From Calothrix sp. C42_A2020_038 (lineage in GTDB: Bacteria > Cyanobacteriota > Cyanobacteriia > Cyanobacteriales > Nostocaceae), in NCBI GenBank assembly GCA_015272395.1, contig JACYLQ010000030.1, positions 1 through 49,629 on the forward strand: a stretch of 49,629 nt of DNA, written 5' to 3'. The notes below the pieces were generated by a model, which searched no databases, was not told where the DNA came from, and was given only the letters and a program-made list of their open reading frames with translations. Shown here piece by piece: positions 43,288 to 49,629 of this stretch. The position numbers and the translations under genes were made by a program. Each line of letters starts with the position of its first letter. Positions within the stretch are counted from its first letter, which is position 1.

Positions 43288-46200
43288 TTAATGTTCTCCA
43301 GAAAATGGGTCGCGTTTTGCTTCTATGTCATTAGGTTGAGGTTGGAGTGCGTCGCGAAATACACACCCTTCTTGAAGTAAACATTCAGAGCTATTTGATG
43401 TCCAATAAGGTATTTCAAATGCATGAACCCTTAATATTCCTTTGGATGTTAGTGATACATAATACCTACATGGGAATTCGCTACTGATTTGTGGCTGTGG
43501 TAATTCACCAATTAATTCCCACTGTTTTGATTTGGGGTTGTGGTACTGGAAGTAAAATGTGTGTTTACCACTCACTGGAAAAGGTGGTAGTTCAGCTATA
43601 AGTCCAGTGAATTGCGATGCTGTATTGTCTTCATCACGGAAGATTTCAAGATGATTGCTGTAATCTTTTTCACCTGAGAATAATAATGTATGAGCGTCTG
43701 TTTTTAGAGCATTTGCAGATTCGACGACATTTACCGCAATATCACCTGCGACTTTACCATCATCGGTAATTAGGATTGGAATGTTAATGGCTTTTGCTGC
43801 ATCAATATAAGGAATATTGCTGGAGATAAAATAGTGTGGTGTGCCGCGACACAGTAATAAATCAATTTCTAGTTTTTGATTGATTTCAAACTGGACTTTG
43901 ATGTAATTCTTAAAATTATCCTCGCTCATGTCAAGCTGTCTACGCAGTGCATCACCGTTGTAACTACCCCAAAGCTGCGGTTTGATATTTTCAAAGTCTT
44001 GTCGGATTATATTGTTTGTTAACTGCATTCCTTGCCAACCACTGCGGAATTTTGCAATCCCATCTTTTGGTTGAAGTTGGTAAAGTTCCTGTCCAGCATA
44101 AAATATTGGTTCAGGACTGGCGCCAATAACCTCGCGTGTAAATGAGCAAGGCAGAAAGTAGAATAAATTTTTAACATCTACATACAACTGGTTGGCACCT
44201 TTTCGCAGTAGTTCTTTAGATTCTTTAGGCGCAAATCCAAGTTGACGAAGTTTTTCAGCAAAACAGGCGCCTGCAGATGTGGCTAATTTCGTATATTCAG
44301 GTTCAAAAGTGACTCGTTCTTCGTTCCAAACAAAATAATCAGACTGACTAAATACCTGATAAAGTTCGCGTGTAACTAAATCTAAATTGCAGGTTTTGCC
44401 CGAAAGAATTAACCAATCAACTTGTTCGTCGTAGTTATTGTAGTTTGGTTTCTCGTGGTATTGATGGGATGTTCCCGGTTTATGCGAAAGCGCGTTTTCG
44501 ACCAAACCCTGAGCAATTGCTACAGCCTCCTTGACTACAGGTGTCGTTGCTTTTTCAAACTGCTCTACTGTTAGAGTAACGCTTAAACTATCTATGAGCG
44601 CACTTGGTAAATTGATATCATTTTGTGCTAGCAGTTCAGCAATCTTCTGCCCGTCGAGAATGTAAATTGGTTCGGGTGCATCTTTTTGACGCTTTTGCCC
44701 TAATGTCAACTTAGCATCTTCAGCATGTTCCCACAAACTGTAAAAACTTTGAGCGCGCGAGGGTGAATTTTTCCACCTCGTAGGAATAACCCTTTCAGCA
44801 GCATTTAGCGCTTCCTTGTAAGCTTCGTCTTCACGAATTTCTTTATCAACACATGCAAGTAGCGAACCTGGTTGAAATCTACCGCTATCAAGAAATCGGT
44901 CGCTTAATTCTTCTGGCTGTATTTTTAAAATGTCTTTACCCATTCGTTCTGAAGCTACAGCACTTAATAAACAATCAGCAACAGCAGCTTTCAACAGCAG
45001 AAACAACCGCAGTGTGATTAACTCCCCACCTAACTGTAAATGTCCCGATGACCCCAGTAACTTCGGAGTTAGCTTATAATATCTACCTCCATCACCTCGG
45101 TCTTCTCCCGGTTCAAATGGGTTAATTTCTTCCAAAGTTAGCCTAATTAGGGCTAAATCTGTCGTTCCTCCACCAATGTCTAAAACCAATACATTTTGCC
45201 ACCATTTTTCATTGTCATAGCGACAGCGACTCTTGAATGATTCAATTCCTACATTCAAATCACCGCTAAACTCTCTCCATAAAAAGAAAATAGCTACCGA
45301 TACCGCTTCGTCATACGCCATTTGTACATCGGTAATATCAAGTTTCTGCACTAAGTTTTCAATTTCACGACGCATAAACGGTGATGCAATCGTTGGATAC
45401 GTAACAACCGCGCGGTAAAATTTGCCTTCCGAACATTTACCTGGGTTCGAGACGCGATATTTCTCAATTAAATCAATCAAGTGTGCGTATGCAGACTGTA
45501 ACAAAGTATTTATTGGTATCGTCTCAACATCACCATCAAGCGTGATTTTACAGGGTTTTTCTTGTCCAAAGTAGCGCTTGGGTGAATGTAAAAATCGTCC
45601 TTCGATATCTTCCTCACCCCTTTTGATCGCATCCAACCGATGCTGCTTGGCTTGTTCACCCAAAATAACTTTGACTTCAGTATGAGTGTCTAATGTATTT
45701 ACTTTATGCAGACTAATAACTTCTAACTCACTTGGTATTTCTGAAGAACGCCGATTTTTATCCAGCTCTACTGGTATTAAACTTTGCCACTCTAACGCAG
45801 GTACTCGAAAGACTTCATGGTATATTAAATTTAGATGCTTACTAGCTGCACGGCGAAACCAATCCATTCGTTTACCTAAACAGATTTCGATTTGGCGAAT
45901 CACCTCAAGTAACTGTGTACTATTTACACCTTGAATTAATAACTCGCCAAAGTTATAACGATTAGCTGAGTTAGTATGAGGATAATCTTTACCTAATTCT
46001 GAGAGAAACTTTTGCCATTCCCCATCCCAGGCGCCGCGACTTGAAGTTGTAGCTTCTTCTACAGGACGCTTGTTTAACCAAGATGTAATACGCTCGCGTA
46101 GTCTTGTTTCTTGCTCTATAGGCAAAGTATCTGGTGTAACAATGACTTTAGGGTCATAAAGTGTGACAGTTGAGTTAGAGGTTCCAAAGTCAATTGCGAA

Positions 46201-46686
46201 CCAACCGGGATAGGTGAGATGTGACTTAATAAACATCGGTTCTGGTGGAATTAATTGTGCATTCATTTGAACAAAACGTGAGGATTCAGCAGCAAAAGTC
46301 CAGATATTACACTCAGCAGTTGCTTTTTTCATCACACCTAGAATTGGGTTGCTTGCAGCGTCCGAATCAAAATATTCGACAGTCACTTGCAAAGTGCAAT
46401 TTACTCCCGCAGGTAAAGGTTGATACCATGTGCAGTTATTTTGTTTCAACCGTTGTGGGGTTGTTAATTTTAGTAGTTTGTTACCACTAAAAGCGACACT
46501 CTTATACGCAGATTGGATGGCAATTGCCAAATCCTCCGGGAAACCGCTCACTGTAATATGAATTCGAGATACAAACGGAAAATTGGCGCCATCAGTTGGC
46601 TTGATTTCAATAACAGGTAAAACAAGTAAATCCTGTGCCTTCGCGCGTAATTGGTAGCGATTTAAAAGTTCAATTTTTATGGTCAT
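43288..46686 (-). CDS. Large Hsp70/actin-fold ATPase (SrfB-like arrangement)
   Basis: A 1,132-aa protein from ATG 46686, two bases after the GTPase stop; an in-frame extension to 46740 overlaps the GTPase and is less likely. The N-terminal ~160 residues are strand-rich and unknown. The ATPase fold has phosphate-1 AIDFGTSNSTV (D166), phosphate-2 LDIGGGTTDLAL (503-510) and a modified adenosine loop LILSGKTCNLDLV. The C-terminal ~300 residues are beta-rich. Size, motifs and coupling to a dynamin-like GTPase recall the enterobacterial SrfB/SrfC pair; homology needs a profile search. Confidence 0.8.
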   Translation of the reverse strand: MTIKIELLNRYQLRAKAQDLLVLPVIEIKPTDGANFPFVSRIHITVSGFPEDLAIAIQSAYKSVAFSGNKLLKLTTPQRLKQNNCTWYQPLPAGVNCTLQVTVEYFDSDAASNPILGVMKKATAECNIWTFAAESSRFVQMNAQLIPPEPMFIKSHLTYPGWFAIDFGTSNSTVTLYDPKVIVTPDTLPIEQETRLRERITSWLNKRPVEEATTSSRGAWDGEWQKFLSELGKDYPHTNSANRYNFGELLIQGVNSTQLLEVIRQIEICLGKRMDWFRRAASKHLNLIYHEVFRVPALEWQSLIPVELDKNRRSSEIPSELEVISLHKVNTLDTHTEVKVILGEQAKQHRLDAIKRGEEDIEGRFLHSPKRYFGQEKPCKITLDGDVETIPINTLLQSAYAHLIDLIEKYRVSNPGKCSEGKFYRAVVTYPTIASPFMRREIENLVQKLDITDVQMAYDEAVSVAIFFLWREFSGDLNVGIESFKSRCRYDNEKWWQNVLVLDIGGGTTDLALIRLTLEEINPFEPGEDRGDGGRYYKLTPKLLGSSGHLQLGGELITLRLFLLLKAAVADCLLSAVASERMGKDILKIQPEELSDRFLDSGRFQPGSLLACVDKEIREDEAYKEALNAAERVIPTRWKNSPSRAQSFYSLWEHAEDAKLTLGQKRQKDAPEPIYILDGQKIAELLAQNDINLPSALIDSLSVTLTVEQFEKATTPVVKEAVAIAQGLVENALSHKPGTSHQYHEKPNYNNYDEQVDWLILSGKTCNLDLVTRELYQVFSQSDYFVWNEERVTFEPEYTKLATSAGACFAEKLRQLGFAPKESKELLRKGANQLYVDVKNLFYFLPCSFTREVIGASPEPIFYAGQELYQLQPKDGIAKFRSGWQGMQLTNNIIRQDFENIKPQLWGSYNGDALRRQLDMSEDNFKNYIKVQFEINQKLEIDLLLCRGTPHYFISSNIPYIDAAKAINIPILITDDGKVAGDIAVNVVESANALKTDAHTLLFSGEKDYSNHLEIFRDEDNTASQFTGLIAELPPFPVSGKHTFYFQYHNPKSKQWELIGELPQPQISSEFPCRYYVSLTSKGILRVHAFEIPYWTSNSSECLLQEGCVFRDALQPQPNDIEAKRDPFSGEH

Positions 46687-46688
46687 TT

Positions 46689-49316
46689 TTAATCTTCTGG
46701 ATAACTGATTGCAACAATTTGTGCCATTGCTTCTAACCAAGCTGGTTGTGGTGCTGCACCTGAACGACTACTTCGCTCTTCAGCAGATGCGATGTACCTG
46801 AGTAACGGCTCATTCTTTGACTTGAGCAAATCCTGCAAGCTATCAATAATTTCTTTTGTGGCAACTGTAAACGATGCTTTTACCTGTTTAGTTAACTGAC
46901 TCACATACTGAATTAAATGTAAAGAAGCACTAGTAGTAATTTCATCACGCAATCTCAGAACTGCAATTTGATGATTAAATGGTCGTGGTGAAACTGGATA
47001 TGATTTTTGAGGACTCCAGTCAAAAATTTGACATTGATTATGCTTGCTATCTCTTTGCGCCAATGGAAATAAAGCATCAGCTTGAATAGGTTGAATGCTT
47101 CCCGATAATGCGCTCCGCTCTATAATTAACTTTTGCCACTTACTTACAGGTTCAATTGCTCTAAGAAGATTTCGGTACAGACGAGCTTGTTTATTACCAA
47201 AATTATGCAGAATATACTGTTCCATTTCTGGAAGAATAATTGCGTTGATTTTACTGCGTTCAAGTTCGACATTACGAGAAATTTTACCGAACAAGTCGAT
47301 GACTGCTTCTGTAGTGCGGTCGTGAGCAAAAGCTTGCATTTCTCGAAGTGTCTGGACAAAAGCTGGGTAAAAATCTTCGGATGTAGTAGGTATCAAATCA
47401 TCAAACTCATCATCTTCAAAAAATCTTTCACCCTTATCGAGCGAAATAATACCGTTTTTAGTACGGTCAAACAACAGCGTCCACTCACTCCAATCAAAAA
47501 ATATCTTGTTTGTCAATTCATCCTTAACAATATCACTGACTGCAACGCCGCTACGGTTGCTTAAGATAGGCTGTTTGTCTAAATCTTCTTGAAATTGTCT
47601 GTAAACACCAACTAAAGTTTCTACAGCTTGCCGTAGCGTTAAAAAAGCAGGGTTTTCGACTACAGGCATGTATGCAGTAATTTCCTGCAATGTATTCTCT
47701 AAAGTCACCTGTTCGTTTCTTAACATTTGGGCAGTTCGCTGCGCGTCTTCGAGTAACTGCTTCATGCCGTGAACTGCTACATGTTCTTTAAGTAAAGAAC
47801 GTAATCGACTGATTCCACCGTCATCTACATAGTCACTAAGCTGTTTAGAAAGGGCACTTGATGCAGGTAATAAATCGCTTAACTGTTGCCACTTATCACG
47901 CGCGCGTAATTCCTCTATTTTATTTGGGATCTCTAAATCAGGTAAAAACTCAGGTGAACAAACCTGTACTAATCGCGAAATTTCAGCCAGCTTATTCAAA
48001 CCGTGTAGCTGTGACAACAATACAATATTTTTCTTCTCTGTCGTTAAATTGCTAGCACTAGCGATAATCAATTGCAAAATAGGCAACTGTTCCAATACCA
48101 CTTCTTCGTTTAGCGGTTCATTGAACACCGAAAATATAGCTTCATCATCTCCAGGTTCTGACACCTGCTGCACCAGTATATCCAAAGCTCGCTCATCACT
48201 CGGACTCATTGGCAACTGATTAAACCGTCCCACCCCAACGATAATCCGGTCCTTGAGATCTTCACCCTTATTACGCTCCAACATGCTACGAATCTTCGCT
48301 GCTGTTGCACCTCCCGGATATCTACCATTGAGTAATAGTAATATTGTTTGTACTTCTGCTAATTCTCGTAGCGACAAAAAAGTATCACGAACACTCGAAT
48401 CTGCGGCGCCTAATCCTGGAAAATCGAGCAAAATAAACTCGTTCGTTCCCTGTAAACCCGACAAATCCCAAATTTCTCTTGATAATTCAACGGTGACATC
48501 AATTCGACTAATCAAAGAAAATGTATGCTGCAAATCTTCTGAGGAAGGCGCCTGAGTAGTAATATTATTCCAACGTTTGTAAGGAGTTGGGATTCGCTCG
48601 AACTCTAGTTCTAAAATATTCATCGGCGGCTCAACAAGACGTAACCCCTTTTTTGCTATCGTCTGGTCAACTTGGTAAACTTTGCCACAAATATCTGTAC
48701 CGTATAAAGTATAAGTTCGTACAAATATTACTAATTCACGCAGTAAAGACCGCAATTCTAAACTCTGCGTCTGATTCCAAGCTAATTCACACCATGTCAG
48801 AATACTTTTGGCATCAATAAAAGTTGTCGGTTGTAAAGAACGTAATGTTGCAATTGGCGCCGGAGGTAATTTTGCAGCTTGCGCGCGCTGCTCAACTTCT
48901 TTCAGCATAAATCGTAAGCACTCACGGACACCTTCATGCGATAGATACTGTACTGTAAATTGACCGACCTTAGTAGTTTGCAAATTATGCTGTTGCACTA
49001 AGTGAATTGCCGTCACATTACCTGTTGTTGGGGTTTCACTAACAGGTAAAGCGTCTGCATATCCCATCAAACTTCCTAGCAGTAGTGTTTTACCACTACT
49101 AAATTCTCCCATGATGGCAATCTTGACCGGAGAAGAAGAAATTTCAATCGTCTTCTGGGCGTAGTGTCGAAAATTTTGAATCGACTCACTAATTGTTGTT
49201 TGTGTCCAAACTTGTGCTGGAGGAGGATTTTCCGAAACTAGATTCAAACACTGAAGTATCGATTCACCATACTCTTTGTAGCGACGCAATAACTCGACTG
49301 CTGTATCGTTTTTCAT
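46689..49316 (-). CDS. Dynamin-like large GTPase (SrfC-like arrangement)
   Basis: An 875-aa protein from ATG 49316 (GTG 49322 is two codons upstream in frame). The GTPase domain shows P-loop IMGEFSSGKTLLLGSLMG (GEFSSGKT about 70-77), switch-I-like TPTTGNVTAIHL and G3 FILLDFPGLGAADSS. A canonical N/TKxD G4 is not obvious (VGVGRFNQLP is in its place). The remaining ~500 residues are helical with coiled-coil stretches, like the stalk of bacterial dynamin-like proteins. It is the first gene of a minus-strand operon with the Hsp70-like ATPase. Confidence 0.82.
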   Translation of the reverse strand: MKNDTAVELLRRYKEYGESILQCLNLVSENPPPAQVWTQTTISESIQNFRHYAQKTIEISSSPVKIAIMGEFSSGKTLLLGSLMGYADALPVSETPTTGNVTAIHLVQQHNLQTTKVGQFTVQYLSHEGVRECLRFMLKEVEQRAQAAKLPPAPIATLRSLQPTTFIDAKSILTWCELAWNQTQSLELRSLLRELVIFVRTYTLYGTDICGKVYQVDQTIAKKGLRLVEPPMNILELEFERIPTPYKRWNNITTQAPSSEDLQHTFSLISRIDVTVELSREIWDLSGLQGTNEFILLDFPGLGAADSSVRDTFLSLRELAEVQTILLLLNGRYPGGATAAKIRSMLERNKGEDLKDRIIVGVGRFNQLPMSPSDERALDILVQQVSEPGDDEAIFSVFNEPLNEEVVLEQLPILQLIIASASNLTTEKKNIVLLSQLHGLNKLAEISRLVQVCSPEFLPDLEIPNKIEELRARDKWQQLSDLLPASSALSKQLSDYVDDGGISRLRSLLKEHVAVHGMKQLLEDAQRTAQMLRNEQVTLENTLQEITAYMPVVENPAFLTLRQAVETLVGVYRQFQEDLDKQPILSNRSGVAVSDIVKDELTNKIFFDWSEWTLLFDRTKNGIISLDKGERFFEDDEFDDLIPTTSEDFYPAFVQTLREMQAFAHDRTTEAVIDLFGKISRNVELERSKINAIILPEMEQYILHNFGNKQARLYRNLLRAIEPVSKWQKLIIERSALSGSIQPIQADALFPLAQRDSKHNQCQIFDWSPQKSYPVSPRPFNHQIAVLRLRDEITTSASLHLIQYVSQLTKQVKASFTVATKEIIDSLQDLLKSKNEPLLRYIASAEERSSRSGAAPQPAWLEAMAQIVAISYPED

Positions 49317-49322
49317 ACTCAC

Positions 49323-49548
49323 TTCTTCCAGATTTTACCCTATAGCTTTTATAAGTTTTAAGCGAAGATTACTTCAGTAAAATTTTTTTGATTTTGTTAA
49401 GTTTATACCTCTATTTCCAAAAAAAACCGGATAAAGACTATAATATTTTTTTTAACCACATAAATATCTATTAGCTATAAATTACAGTTTACTGATACAC
49501 ATAATAATTTATTAATTTTTCCACAACTTGATAACAGCATAATATTAA
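49323..49548. promoter_or_regulatory. Upstream region of the GTPase/Hsp70-like operon
   Basis: About 225 bp of very AT-rich DNA that must hold the operon's promoter (leftward). I cannot single out -10/-35 boxes among the many A/T runs. Confidence 0.35.
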
Positions 49549-49629
49549 GCGCACTTAATGCGCTTAGATGTCTGAACGCGCACTTAATGCGCTTAGATGT
49601 CTAAACGCGCACTTAATGCGCTTAGATGT
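49549..49629. repeat. 29-bp tandem direct repeat with internal palindrome, cut by window end
   Basis: Two full 29-bp units (49549-49577 and 49578-49606, differing at one base) and 23 bases of a third (49607-49629). Each unit contains GCGCACTTAATGCGC, in which GCGCA and TGCGC are inverted repeats around CTTAA, followed by TTAGATGTCT. Units abut with no spacers, so it is not a CRISPR array. The array continues beyond the window. Confidence 0.9.

Noticed and set aside
49549-49629. Possible CRISPR array at the right edge
   Set aside because: Units of 29 bp follow each other directly with no spacers and no cas genes nearby; it is a tandem repeat.

Overview
The window looks like chromosome from a filamentous, heterocyst-forming cyanobacterium. 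The evidence is the gene set and order nifH(3' end)-nifD-nifK-nifE-nifN-nifX-DUF269-DUF683-nifW-hesA-hesB-fdxH, a cyanobacterial uptake hydrogenase (hupS, hupL, hupW), an 'extended' hyp operon, AT-rich spacers full of short tandem repeats, and GGCGCC as an over-represented palindrome. I cannot name the species.

Layout. 1-359: remnant of a transposase, then the last ~36 codons of nifH, whose 5' part is missing because something has been inserted; this extends past the left edge. 490-10196: nitrogenase structural genes, cofactor-assembly genes and the heterocyst ferredoxin, all on + strand. 10870-13410: a lone heme O synthase and a CBS-CP12 fusion. 14821-19022: a small conserved gene (+), then hupW, a histidine phosphatase, an unknown gene, hupL and the last 41 codons of hupS (all -). 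19141-24165: a 5,020-bp element inside hupS. 24161-25002: the first 279 codons of hupS. 25396-35080: TPR protein, two small membrane proteins, a NifU-C-like protein, an NHL protein, then hypF-C-D-E-A-B (+). 35126-38077: decayed mobile-element pieces and small unknown genes. 38714-41065: cysK and a NYN-domain protein. 41103-49322: an unknown 387-aa protein, a restriction-modification remnant, an Hsp70/actin-fold ATPase and a dynamin-like GTPase. 49549-49629: a 29-bp tandem repeat cut by the right edge.

How it works together. Nitrogenase (NifHDK) makes NH3 and H2; NifE/N/X, DUF269, NifW, HesA and HesB assemble its metal clusters; FdxH supplies electrons; HupSL recovers H2; HypA-F and HupW mature the [NiFe] subunit, and the extra genes of the hyp operon may serve the FeS subunit. 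A heme O synthase and a CBS-CP12 protein add possible links to respiratory O2 removal and carbon/energy sensing.

Main finding. hupS is split by an element with its own XisF-like serine recombinase. Joining the two halves at a shared 5-bp sequence (CAAAC) restores a 320-residue HupS exactly in frame, as expected of programmed excision in heterocysts. The element also carries a plasmid-type partition cassette (iterons, ParA, ribbon-helix-helix partner) and a PIN toxin-antitoxin pair, and its palindrome signature (no GGCGCC, but HIP1 GCGATCGC) differs from the host's. nifH appears to be split in the same way, so expression of both nitrogenase and uptake hydrogenase may depend on DNA rearrangement. 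A second notable locus is the dynamin-like GTPase/Hsp70-like ATPase operon at the right end.
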